DNA of 64,000 nt from Tillandsia leiboldiana (lineage: Eukaryota; Streptophyta; Magnoliopsida; Poales; Bromeliaceae), in assembly GCA_029204045.2 (NCBI GenBank), contig CM055072.1, positions 4,933,348 through 4,997,347 on the forward strand. Direction: 5' to 3'. Of the stretch, positions 42,638-54,831 are shown in pieces. A program made the position numbers and the translations under genes. The notes beneath the pieces were generated by a model. The model was not told where the DNA came from. It did not search any database and was given only the letters and a program-made list of their open reading frames with translations. The stretch's first letter is position 1; each line of letters opens with the position of its first letter.

Positions 42638-43951
42638 ATGCCTCTCCGACGTCAGATCCCTACCCGGGGTACCCCTATACCCCCGGAGGAGCCGGAGCAG
42701 TCCAGATCTTCCGAGCTTAGCGAGTTGAGGGCCTTGGTGGCCCAGTTGGCTGAGAGCTCTCGCCGACAGGAGCAGAGGATGGATCAGTTACTTGCCCAGA
42801 GAGAGGCACCGCCCCTGACTGTTTCTGAGGCCTTTGCACCACCAGTTGTACCACTTGTGCCGACGGCGCCATTGTCGAATAGCGAGGCTCACGGAGCGAT
42901 TCAGCCTTTGACACCGGCTGAGGAGCAGGATATCGCTAACAAGCTCACCAAGTTTTGTCAGCGAGGACCGTATAGATTCTCGGGGCGGGACACACAGCCG
43001 TGGGAGATTGGAAAGTGGTTAGCAGCAATGGAGAAGTTATTCAGGGACTTCTTCATCGATTCGAGGTACAGGGTGCATATGGCGGTACACTGTTTAGATA
43101 GAGATGCCGATGCTTGGTGGCGTCGGGTGGAGCCACTGGAGTTTCAGATCACCCGGCAGCTACCTTGGTCCGAGTTCCGGCATATGATACTAGAGACCTA
43201 CTTCTCGACTAGTGTAAAGCGAAAGCTGGAGGATGATTTGAAGAACCCGCAGCATGGCGACCGATCAGTACAGGCCTACTACCAGGAGTTCACGCAGTTG
43301 CTCAACTGCGTGCCATTTGTCGCTCATGATGGACCCCATCAGGTGGAGTTATTTGAGGCAGGTCTTCGTAGCGAGATATATACCTTGGTTCATGCTCAGC
43401 GGCTTCAGACTCTGGAGGAAGCCGTAGAGCGTGGCCCAGTGGGTGGAGAGAGGAGACCACGTGGATGTTAGGCGAGGCGGGATGATCGCGCAGAGTTCCG
43501 ATAGGAAGCGACCAGCACCAGATGACGAGGGACAGGTCTGTTCATAGAGACCGCCACGACCGCCGCGGCCTCAGTTTTCTGGCCGTGGGCGCTCGGAGCG
43601 GCGAGGGCTTGGTGGATCCCAGAGGCCACCCCAGCAGCAGCAGAGGTCACAGCCGAGGCAGCAGAGGTCTCAGCGGCAGTCACAGAGACAGTAGCAGCAG
43701 TCGAGGCAGCCCCGTTCTTCCGACAGGTGCATCTTCTGTGCAGGTCAACATCTTGCAGGCACTTGTGACCAGAGATGGGGGCGTTGTTATGCCTGTGGGC
43801 AGGCTGGACACATGCGAGCTACGTGCCCTCTTACGACATCAGCAGCACCTTCTTCGGCATCGGCTCCTTTTGTACCTCAGCAGCGGCCCTATGCTCCAGC
43901 GAGCAGGGCGCCTTCCTCTCACCCTACTGACTATCGGCCTCCAGCTCAGAG
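42638..43951 (+). pseudogene. Gypsy gag, block 2 copy
   Basis: Open from the ATG at 42638 for 278 codons through the Retrotrans_gag region (EIGKWLAAMEKLF ... FRHMILETYF ... YYQEFTQLLNCVPF). An extra G near 43434 then shifts the frame. The CCHC knuckle (C-YA-C-GQAG-H-MRAT-C) is at 43785-43826 in another frame. Sire-2 is inserted after CGGAC at 43952-43956, and coding sequence for protease resumes at 54328. The family is del/Tekay-type gypsy. Confidence 0.85.
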
Positions 43952-43956
43952 CGGAC

Positions 43957-45310
43957 TGTTGGGTTATGTATAATAGGATCTAAATAGGGGAAAAAAACAC
44001 CTAGAGGGGGGTGAATAGGTGTAAACAATAAACACTCAAAAATCTTTGCGATATAAAACCCAATGCGGAAAAAATAAATAACACGCAGAGATTTTTACGT
44101 GGAAAACTCCAAACCGGAGTAAAAAACTACGGGACCGATAACACGGTGAAATCCACTAGAATTAAACACGTATAAGGTGATATACCGTACTCACAGACGA
44201 CTCAACCTTTTCCATACGCTCCTAGTTGATCTTCTCCGCTCGCTCCACGACGCTTCTCGAATCCACGATCTGCGTCCAACGCCGAATCCACGGCGTCCAA
44301 CGTCGAGTCCACGACATCCGACCGAATTCACGGTCTTCACCCAGTAGCACGCTTCGAATCCACGAACGTGCCTCGCTCCGAATCCACGAGAGCGGTAGCA
44401 CCTTGAATCCACAAGGCCACGCGAGTCCACGCGCCGATTTTGGGATAAATCGTTGTTTTTTGGGTGGTGATGATCCGCCGAATACTTAGATTAGAAATAG
44501 ATCGGAAATACCATCTAAGTATTCATTGATTTGATTCTACTCAAAATGTGAGTATGAAAACCTAGAATCAAATCAATCAATATAGATGAAGAAACATAAG
44601 ATAGAATCTATGATTTCCTTTCTTCTCTATATGTGGATCTTAGGCCGTATAAAAGATGACGGCTTTTAGGTTTAGCGGCTTCTTTTTGGATTATTGGATT
44701 AGCCCTAGAAAAAGAATCATAAGGTCTATTTATAGGTTAGAAACCCTTGGAAGAAGATAAGGGTCAAAAACTATCCTTTTCTGGAATTTTACATGACGAC
44801 GATCCGGATCGGAGTTCGGCGATCCGGATTGCAGTAGCGAGAAAAATAGTTTCCAGAAAAACGAAGGTTCGGGATCCGGATCGAAGTGCCTGATCCGGAT
44901 CGTTCATACAGTTCACCAAACATCAACGTTCGGGATCCGGATTGCAAAGCCTGATCCGGATCGCTCAAATAAAATGGTAAACCCAGTGTTCGGGATCCGG
45001 ATCAAAGGAAGCTACGATCCGGATTGAACTGGTGTATGAACGAACAACCTTCGGGATCCGGATTGCAAAGTCTGATCCGGATCCTGAACATGTCCCATGT
45101 CCAGTTTTTGATATTTATGCAATTACAAGTTCATCCAAGTGTTTCTACACTATAAGAAGTATTCGGATCACCAAAGATATTAAGTTAAACATACTTGATC
45201 CTTTTGAATTCTTCTTTCTTGAGATTGAGTTATATGATCCAACCTTCTTTACCTTCAATCTTCAAGACTTAACTGAATTCACGAAATATGCCAACTCAAA
45301 TTCCGTAACA
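43957..45310 (-). repeat. Sire-2 3' LTR, block 2
   Basis: 1354 bp, TGTT...AACA. It holds the stem-loop array at 44247-44436 (loops read AATCCA on the plus strand) and ten GATCCGGAT palindromes at about 44800-45085. A polypurine tract (45311-45327, minus) precedes it. Confidence 0.93.
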
Positions 45311-45327
45311 ATCTCCCCCTTTGGCGG
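45311..45327 (-). other. Polypurine tract of Sire-2
   Basis: On the minus strand this reads CCGCCAAAGGGGGAGAT, directly upstream of the 3' LTR, identical to Sire-1. Confidence 0.85.
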
Positions 45328-46010
45328 TTTCGTGACAAAACATAGATCCACTCAAGAAAATTCAAAAAGATATTTTTGTTGCTATCACCATACAACAAAA
45401 ATTTACAATGGAGATCCAAAATAACATACATGAGTTAAACTCCTAAAACAGACTCTAGACTTAGACATCTGTGCTATCTGCAAAAGAAATCATTCTTGAC
45501 AAAAGAAATCGTTAGATACCTCAAGAATTTTATATCATTCAAAAACCACATACAGAGATGAAGTTTATACTCATTTATACTTACCATGACATTTATACAT
45601 TCAGATATGTAAATTGATCATAGTTAAAACACCAATATATCTTCTATGCAATCAAAATCCAAATGTCATGTTAGTGAACATCAACTTGCTAGTTATATTA
45701 CATGCCCAAAAAGTTAGTCGAATAGTTAGTCGAGGCATGCATTCAAACCAAATACAAAACCAAAAGTTGAAGTTCTACTTACCTTTCAAGTTGAGGTTAT
45801 ACTTACCTCCATAGTTTCAAGTTTCTCACAAACATTGTATCATTGTATCCTTGTTTATACTCTCTCTCTCCCCCTTTTTGTCACAAAAGTTAGCCAAAAA
45901 ATACCAAAATGGAGAGAATAGTTAACAGTTCAAGTACCAAAAGTTTGAGAATTAAAACTAAAAACTAAAACTTAAAACCTGCAAAAAAAAAGATTAAAAA
46001 TCAGCACAAG

Positions 46011-46820
46011 TCAATCATCTGAGGCAGAGTCTTCAGAGCTCGTGCAGCCCAGTTTTTTCAAAATTCCTTTAAGCATTTCCGAAATCGTAGAACACTCTTA
46101 TTTTATCTGATGTATGTCCTTGAACATCTTTCTGAGTTCTAGAGCCATTTTATCTTGTTCTTGGTTGATGGAAGATTCTAAGTTTGCCTTTTGGTCAATT
46201 CTTCTGAAAGTTGAAGAACGTTGTGTGACGACTGACGGAGCAGTCTGACCTTCATTCCGAGGAGATCTTCTTGGCAGAGAATGTGAATTGTCAAGAGGTT
46301 CATTGCTTGGCACATTCTTTTTCCTTGCTTGCTACTTAAGTATTGAGGAAGACTTCAGTAGCTTCTTGTTCTTTAGGTAAACCTTATTTTCTTCATCAAT
46401 ACCTTGTTGTACTTCAGTAAGAAATGTGTCCCAATCTTCTTCGTCTTCAGATTCATTTTCAGTTTGAGGGATATTCTTTGTTTCATCTTGACATGTTTCA
46501 TTTATTTCAATACCTTGAGTTCGTCCAAGCCGTCGAGCAAGTCTTTTTCTTTTTGTCTTCCCAGAAGTTTCTTCCATTGGAGCTTTGCCCTTTTCAGCAG
46601 CAGTAGGCGGAGCCTTTGATGTTTCCGCAGGCGCTTTTCCTTTCGAAGCAGTGGGTGCTGTTGCTTCAACTTGCAACTCATCCCAATCGATCGATTCCGT
46701 CTCAGATTCCGTATCGGAATCATCTTTTGCTTTCTTCGCTTTCTTAGCCCTCTTGGGCTTGACAGTGTCTCTCGTATGTACCATAGCAGCCAGAAGAAAA
46801 ATGATCCAGGTGATCACCAT
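46011..46820 (-). pseudogene. Env-like ORF of Sire-2, block 2, internally deleted
   Basis: The ATG at 46820 starts a hydrophobic segment (MVITWIIFLLAAMVHTR) followed by a Lys/Asp/Glu/Ser linker and a basic stretch. The frame runs to a stop near 46332. In a second frame it continues with a coiled-coil region and the conserved tail LGCTSSEDSASDD, stopping at 46011. Compared with Sire-1 (1437 bp) it is about 630 bp shorter: the globular plant-transposon domain is gone but both ends are kept. Confidence 0.7.
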
Positions 46821-47366
46821 TGCTATTGGTTTCTTGTGAGAAGGAAATCCTGTGAGCAACAACTCAAGAACACGAAAAATTGTTAATTTTCAAAAATTAG
46901 AAAAATTGTACCCAAACAATCATTATCGTGTAGAGAGACTAAGAATCAAATTAGTTTTGCAAAAGGAATTTTAAAAATAGATCAATCGCATGATTTTCGA
47001 AAATTCCCATTATATGCCCTAAAACCGAAATTTTTTAAATCGAAGGCCAAAAATCCATTTATCATGAGAATACCTAGCATATAATCAAAACTAATCTACC
47101 CAGAGTTCTTATTTCAAAAGAAATTTGATCAAAAACCATCCACAAACGAAATAGATACAAGAATTTCATCACGTTTTGAGGAAGAATATGAAAAACTGTG
47201 AAAAACCGAGATTTTGATCAATAAAACTTACTTGGAGTCGAAGAACTTGAGTTTGAAAGCTTCCAAGATGGATGAATTCTAGAGAGAGAAGCTCTGGAAA
47301 CTTTGGAACAAAAGATTGGAGTAAAAGAAATCAAAACCCTTTTGTTCTATATAAAACCCTAGCCGC

Positions 47367-47518
47367 GATCCGGATCAGTTCGTGATTACGATCCGGATCG
47401 GCTACCCGCAGAGAAAATCTGCGTTCGGGATCCGGATCGACAAGTCCAATCCGGATCGTCTGCCCGCAGAAGAATATCTGCGTTCGGGATCCGGATCGGC
47501 AGGTTTAATCCGGATCGG
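47367..47518 (-). repeat. Internal palindrome cluster between pol and the env-like ORF, Sire-2
   Basis: Six TCCGGATC cores in 150 bases, alternating with TCTGCGTTCGGGATCC and CCCGCAGA segments. It sits upstream of the env-like ORF, as in Sire-1, where an internal promoter or splice region would be expected. Confidence 0.7.
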
Positions 47519-48453
47519 CTCCAACTTTTTCTTTAGAAAATTTCAGAGAAATTCTAGAAAAACCAGAAAAAGATTGTAAGCACTTTTGTGTATCAACTTT
47601 AAATGAAAATCATCGTTTCATACAACAAGAAATAGATTATGCCAAATCTATCAATAACATCCAACAAATGAAACGAAAATTTATAAAAATTAAATCCCTT
47701 AAAGTTGAACAACTTCAATTACATCTAACTTGATCTTATGAGTAATGCCTTTATCAAATCATCAATTCGGTAAAGAAAATGAAATACAAAGATCAATAGA
47801 TGTCTAAAATCCCAGATAAGTTAGATAATATATCTAGTCAATTTATTGAAGAGAGTGGCTCTTTGAGCATCTTTCATTAAAATTCTCACCTTATACCAAC
47901 CTTGAAATTTTGACAGAGTCAAGTATTTCAACATGCATTTTATTTAATCAAACTTGAAAAACCTTGCTTGGTATACATGTGGTAGCTGCACACAGTACTC
48001 GGACGACCGAGGTGGTAGCTCTTTCCTCCATGTGGTGGTAGTTTTCACACTCCTCATTGGGATGTAACTCTTTCCACATCTTTTGAGCATAACACTTTTT
48101 CTTTGACTCCCCCTCAATTGGCTATCAATTATTTAAGATATAAAGTATTCAGCCAAATATTGATCTCGATTTCATACTCGACTAAACAGTCAAATAAGAT
48201 AAAAACTATACCAAGAGATCATCGAGAGAGAAATTGACTTTGATCAAAACAAAGATGAGTTAATTGACATAAATGATCATTGCATCAAATGAAATATTAT
48301 GATATCCAAAGCATAATAAATTTCTAAACATATAAAAGGATGCAGTTAAAGTCAATCAAAACTAATGCTCAATTAATGTTCTATGTCTAAGCATAGATAA
48401 TGAACAAAAACACAAAAACAAAACCTAACCTAAACAAAAGTTTCAAAAAGAGG

Positions 48454-50968
48454 TTATTTCAAGGAAAGCATTCCAATTGCTTTACGCAAATGAATAAAAC
48501 GTTTTTGATCCAAAGGTTTTGTTAAAAAGTCAGCTAATTGATCTTCAGTTGAAATGTAGGAAATTTGAAGAATATTTGATTCAACTAGCTCTCTAAGAAA
48601 ATGATATCTAAGTTCAATGTGTTTTGTTCTAGAGTGCAACACAGGGTTTTTTGAAATGTTTATAGCACTAGTGTTGTCACATAAAACAGTTACCGAAGTT
48701 GCTGAAATCCGGAAGTCGCTCAACACGCTTTTCATCCAAATGAGTTGAGTTGAACAACTACCCGCTGAGATGTATTCCGCTTCGGCAGTCGAGAGTGCAA
48801 TGTAGTTTTGCTTTTTACTATGCCATGCAACAAGACAATGGCCAAGATAAAAACATGCACCACTCGTACTTTTTCGATCATCCACAGATCCTGCCCAATC
48901 GGCATCTAAGTATCCAATAATATCTAGACTTGTTCCCATAGGATACCAAATTCCGAAATTAATGGTTCCTTTGATGTACCGGATGATCCGTTTCACCGCT
49001 TTCAGGTGAACCTCCTTTGGTGCTGATTGATATCTCGCGCAAATCCCAACACTAAAGGATATATCCGGGCGACTAGCTGTGAGGTAAAGTAGACTTCCAA
49101 TCATGCTGTGATAAAGTTTCTCGTCTACATTCTCACTAAGAGATTCACTTCCTAATCCCTTATTGCTAGTTCCCATAGGAGTAGGAAAATCTTTAGAATC
49201 TTCTAATCCGAATTTCTTTACCAACTCCTTTGCATACTTGGATTGACACAGATGGATGCCTTCACCATTTTGTTTCACTTGCAATCCAAGAAAGTATGTC
49301 AGTTCCCCCATCATAGACATCTCAAATTCGCTTTCCATGGTTTTCTGCGAATTTAGAAGCATCATTATCCTTTGTTGCTCCAAACACAATGTCATCGACA
49401 TAGATTTGTGCAACAATGAAGTTATTTTGATAATGCTTCACAAAGAGAGTCCGATCTGCTCCCCCTCGAGTATAGCCCTTCTCCAAAAGGTGCTTTGTCA
49501 ACCTTTCGTACCACGCTCGCGGTGCTTGTTTTAAACCGTAAAGAGCCTTTTTCAAACGAAAAACATGGTTAGGTAGTTACAGTCTACAAAACCTTTCGGT
49601 TGAGCCACATAAACTTCCTCATTTAAAAACCCATTTAAAAACGCGCTCTTAACGTCCATTTGAAAGAGTTTTATTTTAAAGTGACAAGCGATAGCGAATA
49701 AGATACGAATGGACTCGAGTCTAGCTACAGGGGCGAACGTTTCATCAAAGTCTATACCTTCTATTTGAGAGTAGCCTTGAGCAACTAAACGTGCTTTGTT
49801 CCTGATGATGGTACCATCCTTATTTTTCTTGTTCTTGAAAATCCATTTAGTACCGATCACATTGTGTTGCTTCGGAGGCGTCGTTAATTCCCAGACTTTG
49901 TTGCGTTCAAACTGATGGAGCTCTTCCTGCATTGCTTCAATCCAGTAGTCATCCTGAAGAGCTTCATCGACATTCTTTGGTTCGATCATGGAAACGTAAC
50001 AGGCGAATCCACAAACCAACTGTCTCCGAGTTTTGACTCCTTCTTGTGGGTCTCCAATGATGTTTGATTCAGGATGATCCTTGGAGATGCGTAACGTTTG
50101 ATGTAATGGAGTACTCGGAGGTACATGAGATGATTCCTGCACATCAGATAAACTTGAAGAACCATTAGGTGCATCATTAATATTGGAAGTATTATCATGA
50201 GAAGATGCACTTACAGGAGTATCATCATCAAGAGAGATATCAGGGGTAGATTTATCAGATGCAAAGTGGAAAGCTTCATCTACTTTAACATTTATAGATT
50301 CTACGATCGTCTTAGATTCCAAGTTAAATACCCGATATGCTCTACTATTTGTAGAATACCCCAAGAAAATCCCTTCGTCACTTCGAGAGTCAAATTTTCT
50401 AAGATTTTCGCGGTCACGTAAAATGTAACATCGACTCCCAAAGATGCGAAAATATTTGATGTTGGGTTTTCTACAACACCATAGTTCATATGGTGTATTT
50501 AACGTTCCCGGGCGCAAATAAACTCGATTAATAACATAGATTGCAGTGTTCACAGCTTCAGCCCAAAAATGTAGCGGTAAATTCCGGCTGTGAAGCATAA
50601 CACGTGCCATCTCTTGAACAACCCTATTTTTGCGCTCGACAACACCATTCTGTTGAGGTGTATAGGGTGCTGAGAATTCATGGTTAATGCCGTTGGAAGT
50701 GCAAAAATCAATGAAGTTAGAGTTTATGAATTCTCCACCTCTATCACTTCTAACACGAATGATCTTTTCATTCTTTTCAATCATAATACGAAGGCAAATC
50801 TCGTGAAAAGAATCAAAAGTATCAGCTTTCTCTTTTAAAAATGCTACCCAAGAATACCTAGAGAAATCATCAACCAATAAAAAAAATATACCATTTACCT
50901 CCCAAGGATGGTTGACGTGTCGGCCCCATAAGATCCATATGCAATAATTCCAAGGGCCGTTTGGTACC
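48454..50968 (-). pseudogene. Copia pol of Sire-2: integrase core, RT, RNase H
   Basis: Coding begins abruptly inside integrase at RPLELLHMDLMGP (first catalytic Asp), then RSDRGGEF (second Asp) and PQQNGVVERKN (Glu). The copia RT follows (KWIFKNKKN, ARLVAQGYSQ, QMDVKSAFLNG, YVDDIVFG), then RNase H (DADWAGS, ALSTAEAEYIS), ending with TAA at 48454. Frames change near 50890 (a run of eight T), 49555 and about 49400. Protease (DSG motif) and the integrase HHCC zinc domain are absent: gag runs into the integrase core within about 10 codons. The catalytic residues that remain are intact, so the element decayed recently or moved with help. Confidence 0.88.
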
Positions 50969-50976
50969 GACGTGAT

Positions 50977-52941
50977 TCAAGGATGAAAGAAGAATTCACC
51001 TTTGCGTACCCAAACCTTTCGAGTTTTGGTGTACGTCAGAAATGATTGTGAGGTTGATACATTTGGTGAAAGCGTCTTGTTTGATCCGTCGCTTTTCCTT
51101 GACGTCGTCGTCTTGTTTGATGAACTACCGAGGCTCTTTTCCTTCAAAGAATTTGCATTTGATTTCGGAGGAATCACCCTTTTGGTAGTCGTTGCAAGAA
51201 GTGCTTGAGTTGACCGTTTGGCTCCCATCTTGCAATTTCTCCTTATGTGCCCTGCAATACCACAACGAAAACATACCTTAGTGCTTGACGATCCCGAGGA
51301 GGGTGAAGTAGGCTTGTTGTCGTTGCTTGTCGTTAGTTCCGGTGTCGGAGGAGGAGATACCGACTGGGGCACACAGACTGTCCCAACCGAACTAAAATTG
51401 TCTTCAGTTCGATTGTATCCGAGGCCGAACTTGTTTGATTGACCAAGACCAAGAAGCTTATCCAACTTACTCCTTCCTGATGAAAATCGCTGTAAGTCAT
51501 CCTTGAGTTGGAGAATGGTCTCTGTCATTTCCAATTTTTCCTGTCGAGCCTCGCCGTTGAGCTTCAAGAAGTAATTCGCTTTGTTCACCATATCTATATA
51601 ATTCTTCTCGAGTTGCTCATTGGACTCTTGAAGGGAAACATTTGCTTTTATCAGATTATCCCTTTTCGCTTCAAGATCGGTCGAGAGAGAAGTTACCCTT
51701 TTTACTTCTTCTTCGCGATCCTGCAATCTCCCTCTCAACCCCTTGTTTTGCTTAGCCAGTTTCTTTGAATCCCTCAAAAGTCTGTGGTAGGCTAGAGCAA
51801 AATCTTCACCTTCCGAATTATCCGATTCATCGTCCGTTGCAATCTTTTCAACAGTGGAGTTGGACAATGACTCGGATGTACTTGCCATTAAGCACATGAA
51901 GGGTGAAGATGTGGACGCGTGGAACGCCGTTGCGTTATCTTCTTCATCACTTGACGATGACTCATTTGACGATGAGGTGTCATCCCAAGTGACGGCTTGC
52001 ATCGCCTTCTTCTTGGACGGATTCTTATTTGGACATTCCGTTGAGATATGGCCATATCCTCGGCACTTGAAGCATTGGACTTGTCCTTCTGTGCTTTTCT
52101 TATCCTTAGAAAAACCCTCTTGCTTTCTTGGTTTGAGACTTGAAGAACCTTTGCCTTTCTTCGACTTTACGAAGGATGGAGTTTTGCTTGAGTTACCCCT
52201 TCGAAAGTTTCGGCGAAATCTTCTTGTCAAGAGAGCAAGCTGCTTCTCAAAGTCCTCCATAGATAGGTTCTCGTCATCACCTGAGGAGGATGAATCCGCG
52301 TCTTCTTCTTTTGTTGTTTTCAACGCATAACCTGAAGACTTAGAAGAGGATGCCTTTCCCAAAGATAGTTAGTAGGAAATGTCATTTCATAAGTTTGTAA
52401 CCTTGGAACGAAATCTTTCAGGAAGAGTTCTTAATATTTTTCTTACAACTTTAAATTCTGGAATCATCTCTCCCAAGTTAGCACATGAGTTTACGATGTC
52501 TTGCAATCGTGTGTAATAGTCTGTGAACGATTCATTTTCTGCCATGAAAATAGAGTCAAACTTGCTCGTAAGCATTTGCAGTTTCTGAATCTTCACAAGG
52601 TTAGTTCCCTCATGCGTAACTTGAAGAACATCCCAGATTTCTTTCGCAGTCTCACATGCCGAGACGCGAGAGAACTCTGTTTGAGATAAGGCATTAAATA
52701 AAGCATTAATTCCCTTGCCATTGTAAGAAGAAAAATCTATCTCTTCCTTGGTCCATTTCGACCTAGGTTTGATGGTGCGAACATCACCAATAATTTCATT
52801 TGGATTAGTCCATCCTAATTCAATTGATTGCCACACCCGTTCGTCGATGGAAATTAAAAAGGCTTTCATCCGTACTTTCCAGTACGCATAATTTGTTCCA
52901 TCGAAGAACGGAGGTCTGTTGATGTTTCCACCTTCAACCAT
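50977..52941 (-). pseudogene. Copia gag of Sire-2
   Basis: The ATG at 52941 opens a UBN2/gag-type N-terminus (FFDGTNYAYWKVRMKAFL ... EIWDVLQVTHEG ... FTDYYTRL). It is open to 52387 and is then broken over about 25 bases. A second frame (52362-50977) carries a CCHC knuckle (CFKCRGYGHISTEC, 52074-52033), Ser/Asp/Glu-rich segments, a coiled coil of about 100 residues and a second knuckle (CFRCGIAGHIRRNC, near 51272-51231). Two knuckles separated by a coiled coil fit Sirevirus gag, which is known for its coiled coil. Gag forms particles and packages RNA. Confidence 0.88.
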
Positions 52942-52960
52942 TGTTTACAACCCTATTCCC

Positions 52961-52972
52961 GCTCTGATACCA
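52961..52972 (-). other. Primer binding site, initiator tRNA-Met, Sire-2
   Basis: The minus strand reads TGGTATCAGAGC two bases after the 5' LTR end. Gag begins about 20 bases downstream of it. Confidence 0.92.
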
Positions 52973-53263
52973 CTTGTTGGGTTATGTATAATAGGATCTA
53001 AATAGGGAAAAAAATACCTAGAGGGGGGTGAATAGGTGTAACAATAAAAACTCAAAAATCTTTGCGATATAAAACCCAATGCGGAATAAATAAATAACAC
53101 GCAGAGATTTTTACGTGGAAAACTCCAAACCGGAGTAAAAAACCACGGGACCGATAATACGGTGAAATCCACTAGAATTAAACACGTACAAGGTGATATA
53201 CTGTACTCACAGACGATTCAACCTTTTCCATACGCTCCTAGTTGATCTTCTCTGCTCGCTCCA

Positions 53264-53450
53264 CGACGCTTCTCGAATCCACGATCTGCGTCCAACGCCG
53301 AATCCACGGCGTCCAACGTCGAGTCCACGACGTCCGACCGAATCCACGGTCTTCACCAGTAGCACGCTTCGAATCCACGAACGTACCTCGCTCTGAATCC
53401 ATGAGAGCGGTAGCACCTTGAATCCACAAGGCCACGCGAGTCCACGCGCC
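53264..53450 (-). repeat. Stem-loop array in the Sire-2 5' LTR
   Basis: Plus-strand reading gives eight inverted repeats around AATCCA or AGTCCA: GACGC-TCG/CGA-GCGTC, ACGCCG/CGGCGT, ACGTCG/CGACGT, GACCG/CGGTC, CACG-TTCG/CGAA-CGTA, CGCTC/GAGCG, CCTTG/CAAGG, CGCG/CGCG. The order is the same as in Sire-1. In the sixth one, two CpG have become TpG, which weakens the stem; the 3' LTR keeps CG/CG there. Confidence 0.85.
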
Positions 53451-53813
53451 GATTTTGGGATAAATCGTTGTTTTTGGGTGGTGATGATCCGCCGAATACT
53501 TAGATTAGAAATAGATCGGAAATACCATCTAAGTATTCATTGATTTGATTCTACTCAAAATGTGAGTATGAAAACCTAGAATCAAATCAATCAATATAGA
53601 TGAAGAAACATAAGATAGAATCTATGATTTCCTTTCTTCTCTATATGTGGATCTTAGGCCGTATAAAGATGACGGCTTTTAGGTTTAGCGGCTTCTTTTT
53701 GGATTATTGGATTAGCCCTAGAAAAAGAATCATAAGGTCTATTTATAGGTTAGAAACCCTTGGAAGAAGATAAGGGTCAAAAACTATCCTTTTCTGGAAT
53801 TTTACATGACGAT

Positions 53814-54097
53814 GATCCGGATCGGAGTTCGGCGATCCGGATTGCAGTAGCGAGAAAAACAGTTTCCAGAAAAACGAAGGTTCGGGATCCGGATCGAAGT
53901 GCCTGATCCGGATCGTTCATACAGTTCACCAAACATCAACGTTCGGGATCCGGATTGCAAAGCCTGATCCGGATCGCTCAAATAAAATGGTAAACCCAGT
54001 GTTCGGGATCCGGATCAAAGGAAGCTACGATCCGGATTGAACTGGTGTATGAACGAACAACCTTCGGGATCCGGATTGCAAAGTCTGATCCGGATCC
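53814..54097 (-). promoter_or_regulatory. U3 array of ten GATCCGGAT palindromes (Sire-2 variant)
   Basis: Ten GATCCGGAT(C/T) sites in 285 bases, mostly in pairs: TTCGGGATCCGGAT, about 10 bases, then GATCCGGATC. The array ends about 65 bases upstream of the TATA box. The Sire-1 array has the same cores with AGTCCGGACC flanks. Confidence 0.75.
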
Positions 54098-54327
54098 TGA
54101 ACATGTCCCATGTCCAGTTTTTGATATTTATGCAATTACAAGTTCATCCAAGTGTTTCTACACTATAAGAAGTATTCGGATCACCAAAGATATTAAGTTA
54201 AACATACCTGATCCTTTTGAATTCTTCTTTCTTGAGATTGAGTTATATGATCCAACCTTCCTTACCTTCAATCTTCAAGACTTAACCGAATTCACGAAAT
54301 ACGCCAACTCAATTCCGTAACACGGAC

Positions 54328-54831
54328 GGTTTGCGCCGCCCAGGTAGAGGACTCCTCAACAGCCGACCTTTTGGTGGCAGGTATCACTTTACTTTATGGC
54401 ATTAGAGTCCGCACTTTATTTAATACCGGAGCATCACATTCTTTTGTTAGTAGTTCATTTGCATCATTTCATGGATTAGAGGTAGGTCAGTTAGCACGTG
54501 CACGAGAGGATCAGATTCCCGATCATACTTTGCACGTGGAGGAGTTTTGTTGGTCCTGCCCAGTGCAGATTGAGTCCTGGATTATACCAACGGGCCTGAT
54601 GGTCCTGAGACAGCTGCGGGAGTTTGATGTGGTACTTGGATGGATTTGCTGGCTCGATATTTTGCGACTATTGACTGTGCCGCGAGGACGGTCACCTTTA
54701 GCGAGCCAGGCCAGGAGGTGCTTGTGTACCGGGGTTGCCAGAATGCTTTCTTCGCCTCTATAGTTTCGACTTCGCGAGCGAGGCAGATGATCCGTAGTGG
54801 ATGCGTAGCCTTTTTGGCTAGTAGTGGTTGA
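54328..54831 (+). pseudogene. Gypsy aspartic protease (catalytic Asp changed to Asn)
   Basis: Reading resumes after the Sire-2 target duplication with QVEDSSTADLLVAGITLL, then TLFNTGASHSFVSSSF. This is the retropepsin motif, but the usual Asp of DTGA is Asn (AAT at 54422-54424). FDVVLGW follows, and after a frameshift near 54640 the usual LARYFATIDCAARTVTF. The enzyme would cleave the Gag-Pol polyprotein; this copy should be inactive. Confidence 0.8.

Larger units (their letters stand above)
43957..54322 (-). mobile_element. Sire-2: full-length Sirevirus-like copia element (10,366 bp)
   Basis: The element is complete from end to end on the minus strand: 5' LTR (52975-54322), PBS, gag, partial pol, spacer with palindromes, env-like region, polypurine tract, 3' LTR (43957-45310). 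Both ends are flanked by CGGAC (43952-43956 and 54323-54327), a 5-bp target duplication inside a gypsy gag-pol unit. LTRs are 1348 and 1354 bp and nearly identical, so the insertion is young. It is defective: protease and the integrase N-terminus are deleted and several frames are shifted. Confidence 0.92.
52975..54322 (-). repeat. Sire-2 5' LTR
   Basis: 1348 bp, from TGTTACGGAATTG (54322, minus) to AACCCAACA (52975). U3 has ten palindromes (53814-54097) and a TATA box (TATAAATA, 53747-53740). R-U5 has the stem-loop array (53264-53450). Confidence 0.93.
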
